In this document: in pieces, positions 6,924 through 13,268 of the stretch | Layout: each line of letters starts with the position of its first letter | Numbering within the stretch: the stretch's first letter is position 1 | From: Pseudorhodobacter sp. | GTDB taxonomy: Bacteria > Pseudomonadota > Alphaproteobacteria > Rhodobacterales > Rhodobacteraceae | Reading direction: 5' to 3' | DNA: 13,914 bases | Assembly (NCBI GenBank): GCA_024641255.1 | Contig: JAHEDL010000231.1 | Coordinates: forward strand, 1 to 13,914 | Made by a program: the position numbers and the translations under genes | The notes under the pieces: generated by a model | Seen by the model: only the letters and a program-made list of their open reading frames with translations | The model's database searches: none | Told to the model about the DNA's origin: nothing

Positions 6924-7664
6924 ATGTTCGGCATCGACATCATCGACGCAAGTCTGATTCCGGCCATGTTGGTGGCGCTGATCGCGGGCGTGCTTTCGTT
7001 CCTTAGCCCCTGTGTGTTGCCGATTGTGCCGCCCTATCTGGCCTATATGTCCGGTATCTCGATGGGTGAGATGAAAAGTGGCCGTTCGCCGTTGCTGGCG
7101 GCACTGTTTTTCGTGTTGGGTCTTTCGACGGTATTCTTGTTGCTCGGTTTGGCGGCCTCGGCCTTCGGCGCGTTTTTTCTGGGCAATGCCGACACCTTCG
7201 CAACCATCGCCGGTGTGATTGTGATGATCTTTGGCGCGCATTTTATCGGCATTTACCGCATAGGCTTTCTGGATCGCGAAATGCGGCTTGATGCGGGCGA
7301 CAAAGGCGGTTCGGCTTTCGGGGCCTACGTTCTGGGGCTGGCGTTCGCCTTTGGTTGGACACCGTGTATCGGGCCGCAGTTGGGGGCAATTCTTTCGCTT
7401 GCCGCGCAAGAGGGCAATGTCAGCCGCGGAATGGTGCTGCTGGCGGTTTATGCCGCTGGCTTGGGGTTGCCATTTTTGGCCGTCGCCGCGTTCTTTTCGC
7501 GACTTGCGCCTGCGGTGGCGTTCCTGAAGCGGCATGCCGAGCGGATTGAAAAGATGATGGGCCTGCTGCTTTGGACCATTGGTCTGTTGATGCTGACCGG
7601 CGGCTTTTCGTCATTTTCCTATTGGCTTTTGGAAAATGTGCCGTTCCTGGCCAATCTCGGCTAG
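6924..7664 (+). CDS. ccdA: Cytochrome c biogenesis protein CcdA
   Basis: A 246-aa inner-membrane protein of the CcdA/DsbD-beta family. It moves reducing equivalents from cytoplasmic thioredoxin across the membrane to periplasmic thiol proteins such as CcmG/CcsX, keeping apocytochrome c haem-binding cysteines reduced. Six hydrophobic helices can be read. The two conserved cysteines that form the reversible disulfide are Cys30 in SFLSPCVLPIVPPYL and Cys148 in GWTPCIGPQLG, both at the usual start of helices 1 and 4. Length is normal for the family, with no fused thioredoxin or DsbD N-terminal domain. The start has a good Shine-Dalgarno (AAAAGGGG, about 6 bases upstream). It is divergent from the TusA-like gene and stands 61 bp ahead of the next gene. 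No other ccm genes are in the window. Confidence 0.93.
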   Translation: MFGIDIIDASLIPAMLVALIAGVLSFLSPCVLPIVPPYLAYMSGISMGEMKSGRSPLLAALFFVLGLSTVFLLLGLAASAFGAFFLGNADTFATIAGVIVMIFGAHFIGIYRIGFLDREMRLDAGDKGGSAFGAYVLGLAFAFGWTPCIGPQLGAILSLAAQEGNVSRGMVLLAVYAAGLGLPFLAVAAFFSRLAPAVAFLKRHAERIEKMMGLLLWTIGLLMLTGGFSSFSYWLLENVPFLANLG

Positions 7665-7700
7665 GATTTCCCCTTAGATTTGCCGGAATCTTTGGCCATG

Positions 7701-7721
7701 CTGGCAAGGGACTGGCAGGGA
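7701..7721 (+). repeat. Tandem direct repeat carrying two Shine-Dalgarno-like elements
   Basis: CTGGCAAGGGA (7701-7711) is followed at once by CTGGCAGGGA (7712-7721), identical but for one missing A. Each copy contains a purine run resembling a ribosome site (AAGGGA, AGGGA), and the second sits at a normal distance from the ATG at 7726. It may be a simple duplication of the ribosome site or a standby site. Repeat seen directly; function unknown. Confidence 0.5.
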
Positions 7722-7725
7722 AACG

Positions 7726-8946
7726 ATGGATTCGATCACGGGGCACATGAAGGCCGATCAGCGGGTTTTTCGCAGGCGGGTGTTTTACATCCCGGGCTAT
7801 GATCCGTTTCACCCGCGCCGCTACCGCGAGCTTTATCGTAAAGAGGCGGCGGTGCAGGCGGCCGTGTCGGGCTATGATATTGCGTTGACGCCAAAAACCG
7901 TAAAAGGGTCATATGGGTGGCAGGTCACGGCCTTGATGGATGGTTACGTCACCAATGCCGATGTCGAGGTGCTCGTCTGGTCGGACATCGTAAAGACCTC
8001 GATGCAGCAAGGTATTGCTGCGACATATCTGCAATTGCTGCGTACGGCGTGTGTCTATATCGGGTCCGGCGCGCTGTTTCGGTTGGCGGGGTTACGAAAG
8101 GGCCCGATGATCGCCGCCCTGTATCCGATTGTGTTCCTGTTGTTGCAGCTTGCCGTTGCAGTTTTGGTCGGCTGGGCCGTTGGCCTTCTGGCGGCGCTTT
8201 TCACGCCGATCTTGGGGTGGTTGGTCGGTCTGACCGCAATCTGGTTGACACTGCGAGGTTTCAAACACTGGGACAACAAGGTTTTTGCCTATTATCTGAT
8301 GCATGATTACGCCTATTCGGCGCAGGCCAAAGGCGCCAACCCACCAGAGTTAGAAACTCGGATGGCAAGGTTTGCCGCCACCATTCGTGATGCGGCAGCT
8401 AGTGATTTTGACGAGGTTTTGGTGGTGGGCCACAGTTCTGGCGCACATCTGGCGATTTCGATTTTGGCCGATTTGCTGCGGCAGGGGCTGCCGGATGGGG
8501 AGACAACGCTGTCGTTTCTGTCACTGGGGCAGGTGGTGCCAATGGTGTCTTTCTTACCCGAAGCCAAGCGTTTGCGCGCCGATTTGCGCTATATGGCAGC
8601 GCAAGACAGGGTGGCGTGGGTTGATGTGACGGCGCCCGGGGATGGTTGCGCTTTTGCGCTGTGCGATCCGGTCGCTGTAACAGGCGTTACACCCCCAGCC
8701 AAAAGATGGCCGTTGGTGATGTCAGCCGCGTTCACCCAGACGCTTAGCCCGGCCCGGTGGGCGGAACTGCGCTGGCGGTTTTTCCGGCTGCATTTTCAAT
8801 ATTTGTGCGCCTTTGATCGCCCCGGCGACTACGACTATTTTCGCATCACCGCTGGGCCATTAACGCTATGGCAACGCTACGCAGGGCGGCCCGCGTCGAA
8901 AAGCCGGATTGAAACGCCAAGCTCTGGCTATAGAACCATCGCATGA
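7726..8946 (+). CDS. Uncharacterised membrane protein with alpha/beta-hydrolase-like features
   Basis: A 406-aa protein I cannot assign to a named enzyme. Near the N-terminus, VFYIPGYDPFHPRRY resembles the first strand and oxyanion loop of alpha/beta hydrolases. A hydrophobic stretch at about 129-176 probably makes two membrane helices, with little sequence between them, so both ends would face the same side (probably the cytoplasm). A nucleophile-elbow motif follows: VLVVGHSSGAHLAIS, with Ser237 in GxSxG. Possible acid and base residues further on cannot be fixed by eye. The C-terminal third is rich in aromatic residues (FFRLHFQYL, DYDYF). The start at 7726 has AGGGA upstream; Met8 is an alternative. 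Its stop overlaps the P450 start in ATGA, implying translational coupling. A lipid or ester substrate linked to the P450 is plausible but inferred. Confidence 0.72.
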   Translation: MDSITGHMKADQRVFRRRVFYIPGYDPFHPRRYRELYRKEAAVQAAVSGYDIALTPKTVKGSYGWQVTALMDGYVTNADVEVLVWSDIVKTSMQQGIAATYLQLLRTACVYIGSGALFRLAGLRKGPMIAALYPIVFLLLQLAVAVLVGWAVGLLAALFTPILGWLVGLTAIWLTLRGFKHWDNKVFAYYLMHDYAYSAQAKGANPPELETRMARFAATIRDAAASDFDEVLVVGHSSGAHLAISILADLLRQGLPDGETTLSFLSLGQVVPMVSFLPEAKRLRADLRYMAAQDRVAWVDVTAPGDGCAFALCDPVAVTGVTPPAKRWPLVMSAAFTQTLSPARWAELRWRFFRLHFQYLCAFDRPGDYDYFRITAGPLTLWQRYAGRPASKSRIETPSSGYRTIA

Positions 8947-10283
8947 ACCCACCCAAGCCGCCCTCGCGCCCGGAAAAGGTATCGCTGCTGCACTATCTGC
9001 GGTTGTTTCGGGCTGACATTTTGTCAGCGCAGCCGCTGCGGCTGTATCGGGCTTGGATGGCAGAGTTTCGCACCCCGTTTTTCCGCAGCTATCTGTGCAA
9101 CGATCCGGCCTTGGTGAACCGGGTTCTGGTCGAAAGGCCGGATGATTTTCCCAAATCAAACCGGATCCGCGAGGGGCTGAACCCGCTTTTGGGCAATTCA
9201 GTGTTTGTGACCAATGGCGAGGTTTGGAAGCGCCAGCGTCGTATCATTGACCCGGCGTTCGAAGGTGGCCGGCTGCGCGATACGTTTCCTGCCATGCTGG
9301 CCGCGGGGCAGGCGGCGGTTGCGCGGATGCCTGTCGGCGACGTTGAGGTCGAAGCAGAGATGAGCCACGCCGCCGCAGACGTTATTTTTCGGACGCTGTT
9401 TTCTATTCCAATCGAACACGAAGTTGCAGCGCAGGTTTTTACCCAATTTCGCGACTATCAGCGCACGCAGCCGTTGCTGAACCTTGCAGCCTTCTTGCCG
9501 CTACCCCGATGGGTGCCCCGGTTGCATCGCCGGTCTACGAAGCGTTCTGCGTTGCAGATCAGGACTTTGATCGCCCGATTGACCGAAGCCCGCGCGGCCG
9601 AGATTGCGGCAGGAACTGCGCCCGATGATCTGGCATCCAAGATTATGGTCACGCCAGACCCGTTGACCGGAGATTGCTTTCAGACCGCCGAAATGGTGGA
9701 TCAGGTGGCGATTTTCTTTTTGGCGGGGCACGAAACCAGCGCGTCGGCCTTGGCTTGGGCGCTGTTGATGCTGGCGCTTTATCCGGCTGCTCAGGACCGC
9801 GTAGCAACAGAGGCTGCGGCTTTGGGCGACGCGCCAGAGTTTGCCGCGGTGTCAAAGCTGCGCTTTACCCGCGACGTTTTCCGCGAAGTGCTGCGGCTTT
9901 ATCCGCCGGTGCCGATGATGGTGCGCGAAAACCGCTGCCCGGAACTTATGCGCGCACGGCAGGTCGCCAAGGGCGGGCAGATTGTTCTAAGTCCGTGGCA
10001 CTTGCATCGGCACGAACGCATCTGGGATCGGCCCGATGCGTTCGACCCCGACCGTTGGCAAACCGATGCCAACCGTGCCTGCGCGCGCGACGCCTATATG
10101 CCGTTTTCGGCGGGGCCAAGGGTGTGCAGCGGGGCGGGATTTGCCATGGTTGAAGGCCCGTTACTGCTGGCACTGCTGGCACGGGCGTTTCGGTTTGAAT
10201 TGGTTGGCGAAATGCCGGTGCCCGTGGCGCATCTGACGGTGCGGGCGAAGAACGGTATCCGGTTGCGCGTTACCCGGCGCTAA
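8943..10283 (+). CDS. Cytochrome P450 (soluble bacterial type)
   Basis: A 446-aa haem monooxygenase. All family hallmarks are visible: a C-helix WKRQR at 95-99, the I-helix oxygen-binding motif AGHET at 261-265, the K-helix ExxR as EVLR at 315-318, and the haem loop FSAGPRVCSG with proximal ligand Cys395. There is no N-terminal membrane anchor and no fused reductase, so it needs separate electron donors (typically ferredoxin plus ferredoxin reductase, or a flavodoxin), none of which is encoded in the window. The AGHETSASALAW I-helix is of the kind seen in fatty-acid and hydrocarbon hydroxylases, but the substrate cannot be read from the sequence. Translation is probably coupled to the upstream hydrolase-like gene through ATGA at 8943-8946. 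The 3' end overlaps the convergent gene by 4 bp, leaving no room for a terminator between them. Confidence 0.95.
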   Translation: MNPPKPPSRPEKVSLLHYLRLFRADILSAQPLRLYRAWMAEFRTPFFRSYLCNDPALVNRVLVERPDDFPKSNRIREGLNPLLGNSVFVTNGEVWKRQRRIIDPAFEGGRLRDTFPAMLAAGQAAVARMPVGDVEVEAEMSHAAADVIFRTLFSIPIEHEVAAQVFTQFRDYQRTQPLLNLAAFLPLPRWVPRLHRRSTKRSALQIRTLIARLTEARAAEIAAGTAPDDLASKIMVTPDPLTGDCFQTAEMVDQVAIFFLAGHETSASALAWALLMLALYPAAQDRVATEAAALGDAPEFAAVSKLRFTRDVFREVLRLYPPVPMMVRENRCPELMRARQVAKGGQIVLSPWHLHRHERIWDRPDAFDPDRWQTDANRACARDAYMPFSAGPRVCSGAGFAMVEGPLLLALLARAFRFELVGEMPVPVAHLTVRAKNGIRLRVTRR

Positions 10284-10513
10284 ATGTTCTCGGCCGATTG
10301 GCCACTGAATGCATGCAGCACGAACACCCGAATGGCAGAGGCCAGCCCGACATCGCCCGCGCGGCTGGCGTCAATTTCGGCTGCCAAATCGTTAAGCGAT
10401 TGTCCGCGTGCGGTTGCAACTTTGCGAAACGCATCCCAAAACGCCTGTTCTAATGATACCGATGTGCGATGCCCTTTCAATGTAAGGGAATGTTTGACGG
10501 GCCGCCCGCTCAT
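10280..10513 (-). CDS. Ribbon-helix-helix domain protein (COG4321-like)
   Basis: A 77-aa protein resembling the ribbon-helix-helix family often found in alphaproteobacteria. The segment RPVKHSLTLKGHRTSVSLE gives the beta-strand, and EQAFWDAFRKVATARGQSLNDLAAEID gives the two helices. The C-terminal LASAIRVFVLHAF is also typical of the family. Ribbon-helix-helix proteins usually bind DNA as dimers through the strand and act as repressors, so autoregulation or control of a nearby promoter is possible but not shown. The start ATG overlaps the stop of the DUF4169 gene (ATGA read on the minus strand, 10513-10510), so it is probably translated by coupling. Its last 4 bases overlap the end of the P450 gene on the other strand. 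Confidence 0.85.
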   Translation of the reverse strand: MSGRPVKHSLTLKGHRTSVSLEQAFWDAFRKVATARGQSLNDLAAEIDASRAGDVGLASAIRVFVLHAFSGQSAENI

Positions 10514-10683
10514 TCGCGTTCGTGCCCGTCAAGATCGCGCCTGGCTTTTTCCGCCTTCGCGCTCTCAAATTGCTTGTCGGTCTTGCGGCGTCCGTATTTC
10601 ACCGCGTTCGCATCCGCCTGCGCGCGATCAGCGGCCTTTTCCTTGGCCTTCCGCACTGCGCGCAGGTTGATGATTTCGGCCAT
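10510..10683 (-). CDS. DUF4169 family small protein
   Basis: A 57-aa protein obtained by translating the minus strand from the ATG at 10683. It begins MAEIINLRAVRKAKEKAAD and ends LDGHERE, the pattern I know from DUF4169: an N-terminal IINLRxxRK, a highly charged Ala/Lys/Arg/Glu-rich helix, a central KYGRRK and an LDGHxR ending. It is probably one long helix with short tails; the function is unknown. It starts 3 bp after the fumC stop, and its TGA overlaps the ATG of the ribbon-helix-helix gene, so the three genes almost certainly share a transcript. It is easily missed because of its size. Confidence 0.85.
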   Translation of the reverse strand: MAEIINLRAVRKAKEKAADRAQADANAVKYGRRKTDKQFESAKAEKARRDLDGHERE

Positions 10684-10686
10684 GGC

Positions 10687-12081
10687 TTAGCCTTTCGGGC
10701 CGACCATGTCTTCGGGCCGCACAACGCGGTCGAAGGTTTCGCCGTCGACATAGCCAAGCGCAATCGCCTCTTCGCGCAACGTGGTGCCGTTCTTATGCGC
10801 GGTTTTGGCAACCTTGGTGGCAGCGTCATAGCCAATGGTCGGGGCCAATGCGGTGACCAGCATCAGGCTTTCCTTCATCAACTTGTCGATGCGCGCCACG
10901 TTGGCTTGGGTGCCGACAACCATGTTATCGGTGAACGACCCAGCCGCATCGCCCAAAAGCTGCATGGATTGCAACACGTTATAGGACATCATCGGATTGT
11001 AGACGTTCAATTCGAAATGGCCTTGGCTGCCTGCAAAGCCCACCGCTGCGTCGTTGCCCATGACATGGGCGCAAACCATGGTCAGTGCTTCGGCCTGCGT
11101 CGGGTTCACCTTGCCCGGCATGATCGAAGATCCCGGTTCGTTTTCCGGCAAGATCAACTCGCCCAGACCCGACCGCGGGCCTGACCCCAACAGACGCAGG
11201 TCGTTGGCGATTTTGAACAAGGATGCCGCTACGGTCTTCAGCGCGCCCGAAAACATCACCATTGCGTCATGCGCGGCAAGGGCTTCGAATTTGTTCGGTG
11301 CGGTGACGAAGGGCAGGTTAGTGATTGCGGCGATCTGCGCAGCCACGCGAGTATCCCAACCGACCCGCGTGTTCAAACCGGTGCCAACGGCCGTGCCGCC
11401 CTGCGCCAGTTCATAGATGTCGGGCAGGCAGGATTTCACCCGCGCGATGCCTTTGGCAACCTGTGCGGCATAGCCCGAAAATTCCTGCCCCAAGGTCAGG
11501 GGCGTGGCATCTTGGGTATGGGTGCGGCCGATCTTGATGATGTCTTTGAATTCAACGGCTTTGGCGTCAAGCGCCGCGTGCAGCTTTTCCAGACCCGGCA
11601 ACAGCACATCGCGCGCCATCATGCCGATGGCCACATGCATTGCGGTCGGGAAGGTGTCGTTCGACGACTGCCCCATGTTGACGTGATCGTTCGGGTGAAC
11701 CGGCTTTTTGCTGCCCTTCACGCCGCCCATCATTTCAATCGCGCGGTTCGAAATAACTTCGTTCGCGTTCATGTTCGACTGCGTGCCAGACCCGGTTTGC
11801 CAAACCACCAGCGGGAAATTGTCGTCAAACTTGCCGTCGATGACTTCTTGCGCGGCTTTGGCAATGGTTTCGCCCAAAGCAGCGTCAATGTCACCTTGCG
11901 CGATGTTGACCAGCGCGCAGGCCTTTTTGATCACGCCCAAGGCGCGGACGATGGCAATCGGCTGACGCTCCCAGCCGATCGGGAAGTTCATGATCGACCG
12001 CTGGGTCTGCGCGCCCCAGTATTTGTCGGCGGGAACCTCGAGCGGGCCAAAGCTGTCGGTTTCGGTACGAGTGGCGGACAT
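10687..12081 (-). CDS. fumC: Class II fumarate hydratase FumC
   Basis: A 464-aa TCA-cycle enzyme that interconverts fumarate and L-malate in the cytoplasm; it is the oxygen-stable, iron-free type, normally a homotetramer. Fumarase signatures are visible: [50 protein letters not shown] with His188, and the superfamily signature [11 protein letters not shown] with Ser318, matching the E. coli FumC catalytic positions. The length is exactly typical. The start at 12081 is favoured by an excellent Shine-Dalgarno (AGGAGG, 7 bases upstream) and by the family-like opening [20 protein letters not shown]. The open frame reaches back to 12138, but those 19 codons have no family match. It is followed at 3 bp by the DUF4169 gene. 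Other members of the fumarase/aspartase superfamily are unlikely, given the fit to FumC throughout. Confidence 0.97.
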   Translation of the reverse strand: MSATRTETDSFGPLEVPADKYWGAQTQRSIMNFPIGWERQPIAIVRALGVIKKACALVNIAQGDIDAALGETIAKAAQEVIDGKFDDNFPLVVWQTGSGTQSNMNANEVISNRAIEMMGGVKGSKKPVHPNDHVNMGQSSNDTFPTAMHVAIGMMARDVLLPGLEKLHAALDAKAVEFKDIIKIGRTHTQDATPLTLGQEFSGYAAQVAKGIARVKSCLPDIYELAQGGTAVGTGLNTRVGWDTRVAAQIAAITNLPFVTAPNKFEALAAHDAMVMFSGALKTVAASLFKIANDLRLLGSGPRSGLGELILPENEPGSSIMPGKVNPTQAEALTMVCAHVMGNDAAVGFAGSQGHFELNVYNPMMSYNVLQSMQLLGDAAGSFTDNMVVGTQANVARIDKLMKESLMLVTALAPTIGYDAATKVAKTAHKNGTTLREEAIALGYVDGETFDRVVRPEDMVGPKG

Positions 12082-12109
12082 CTGCAAGCCTCCTGTTGGG
12101 ATTGGTTGC

Positions 12110-12138
12110 CGCATACAGCGGCAGGCCTGAGAATTCAA
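12110..12138 (-). promoter_or_regulatory. Possible sigma-70-type promoter for fumC
   Basis: Read on the minus strand, TTGAAT (12138-12133) is followed after 17 bp by TATGCG (12115-12110), a -35/-10-like pair with ideal spacing but imperfect elements. It would start transcription about 20 bases before fumC. The repeated elements at 12140-12159 lie directly upstream of the -35. This is a pattern match by eye only. Confidence 0.35.
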
Positions 12139-12139
12139 T

Positions 12140-12159
12140 CGGTATGCCGAGGTATACCG
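12140..12159. promoter_or_regulatory. Paired 8-bp repeats / dyad upstream of fumC
   Basis: GGTATGCC (12141-12148) and GGTATACC (12151-12158) are direct copies differing at one base and starting 10 bp apart, one helical turn. The same stretch also forms an inverted repeat, CGGTAT (12140-12145) with ATACCG (12154-12159). Such a layout is typical of a transcription-factor site and sits just upstream of the possible fumC -35. The protein that might bind is unknown. Confidence 0.45.
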
Positions 12160-12173
12160 TGCAATTGCGACGA

Positions 12174-12728
12174 TCAGGCGCGGCGAAAGTGGAACACATG
12201 CGCCGGCGGCAGGTTCAACCAGACCCGCTGGCCCGGACCAACGGTTAGGCCAAGCCGCTTCAGCTGCTCTGCCGACAGCGCTGGCTTGCTGCCATAACTG
12301 AATTGAACGTAAAGGCCGCCGGGCTCCAAAATATCGAAGGCGGCGCGCACGATAGATTCGCGCAAAGCTGGTGGCATTGACAGCAACGGCAGGCCAGAAA
12401 TCACCCGGTTAACTCCGGTCGGAACCGTAGATGGTGCGGTTTGCGCAGGCGCGTTGATCACCGTGACGCCGGGCAGGTTTGCGCGCAGATGCGCAGTGAA
12501 ATCCGTGCTCATTTCAAACAGAGTCAGATTCTCGGGTTTGACGCCAGCAGCAAGGATGCCGCGTGTCAGCACGCCGGTGCCAGGGCCAAATTCAACCACG
12601 CGACCTGTATCAGGGCCAAGCCCTTGCGCCATGGCCTTGGCCAACCAACGTGACGACGGTGCCACAGCAGAGACTTGCAACGGGTTCCGCAATAATTGGC
12701 GGATGAACAATGTAGCCTCATTCGCCAT
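12174..12728 (-). CDS. Small class I SAM-dependent methyltransferase (phospholipid N-methyltransferase-like)
   Basis: A 184-aa protein with a Rossmann-type SAM fold. Motif I is [16 protein letters not shown] (near residue 45), followed by [11 protein letters not shown] with an acidic residue at the end of strand 2, and a later [10 protein letters not shown] and [13 protein letters not shown]. The N-terminal [19 protein letters not shown] is like the bacterial phospholipid N-methyltransferase group (COG3963; Rhodobacter PmtA type), which converts phosphatidylethanolamine to phosphatidylcholine, and also like the related rRNA-dimethylase-like proteins. The substrate is therefore not certain, and I give no symbol. 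No membrane segment is visible; PmtA enzymes are peripheral. The start at 12728 has AGGAG 6 bases upstream. It follows sspB by 23 bp and probably shares its transcript; fumC lies 92 bp further on with its own possible promoter. Confidence 0.75.
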   Translation of the reverse strand: MANEATLFIRQLLRNPLQVSAVAPSSRWLAKAMAQGLGPDTGRVVEFGPGTGVLTRGILAAGVKPENLTLFEMSTDFTAHLRANLPGVTVINAPAQTAPSTVPTGVNRVISGLPLLSMPPALRESIVRAAFDILEPGGLYVQFSYGSKPALSAEQLKRLGLTVGPGQRVWLNLPPAHVFHFRRA

Positions 12729-12751
12729 GACAGGCTCCTGAAATTAGAGGA

Positions 12752-13204
12752 CTATTGCTTTCTGAATTTGTCTAGCCGCACGATTTGGGCGTCACCCTGG
12801 GGCGGAGTCGGGTCGTCTTCCGGCTCTTCGTCGTCTTCATCCTCTTCTTCGTCATGCGTTTCAAAGCGCAGGCCGAATTCAACCGAGGGGTCTACAAAAG
12901 TACGCACGGCGTCGAAAGGAATCACCATCGGCTCTGGTTGGTTGCCAAAGTTAAGCGTGATGGTGAAGCCGTCATCGTTAACCGTAAGGTTTTCAAACCA
13001 GTGCTGAATAACAATCGTCATTTCGCCCGGATAGCGCGAGCGCAGCCAATCGGCCATTTCGACGCCTTCGACGCTGGTGTCAAAGGTGATGAAAAAATGA
13101 TGCGCGCCCGGAAGGCCGTGGGCTGCGACATCTTTGAGAACGGTCTGGATCAGCCCCCGCATCGCGCGGTGCATCAGGTTTCCGTAATCAATCGATTTCG
13201 CCAT
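12752..13204 (-). CDS. sspB: ClpXP protease adaptor SspB (alphaproteobacterial type)
   Basis: A 150-aa adaptor that binds ssrA-tagged and certain other substrates and delivers them to ClpXP. The folded N-terminal part (about 1-115) has the alpha-SspB features IDYGNLMHRAMRGLIQTVL, HHFFITFDTS, YPGEMTIVIQHWFENL and FDAVRTFVDPSVEFGLRFE. A very acidic flexible linker (EEEDEDDEEPEDD) follows, and then the C-terminal IVRLDKFRKQ, the ClpX-docking tail conserved in this family. The start at 13204 is preferred: AAGGA lies 6 bases upstream and MAKSIDYG matches the family; an in-frame ATG at 13219 would add five residues. It stands 64 bp after the chrA stop and 23 bp before the methyltransferase gene. 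Confidence 0.94.
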   Translation of the reverse strand: MAKSIDYGNLMHRAMRGLIQTVLKDVAAHGLPGAHHFFITFDTSVEGVEMADWLRSRYPGEMTIVIQHWFENLTVNDDGFTITLNFGNQPEPMVIPFDAVRTFVDPSVEFGLRFETHDEEEDEDDEEPEDDPTPPQGDAQIVRLDKFRKQ

Positions 13205-13268
13205 AAGACATCCTTTCACGCTGTGCCCAGCATAGGGGATTCGCCTCTAAAGGGAAGAGGTTACCGGG

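Noticed and set aside
12082..12138. 19-codon upstream extension of fumC
   Set aside because: A strong AGGAGG site stands in front of the ATG at 12081, and the extra residues do not match fumarases.
11269..12297. 342-aa plus-strand ORF opposite fumC
   Set aside because: It is a mirror frame of a certain fumarase gene with no recognisable domain.
13205..13219. Five-residue N-terminal extension of SspB from an ATG at 13219
   Set aside because: AAGGA is correctly placed for the ATG at 13204, and MAKSIDYG is the family-like start.
13229..13265. Possible chrA terminator, CCTCT/AGAGG hairpin before sspB
   Set aside because: Only a 5-bp stem with no T-run on the minus strand; too weak to call.
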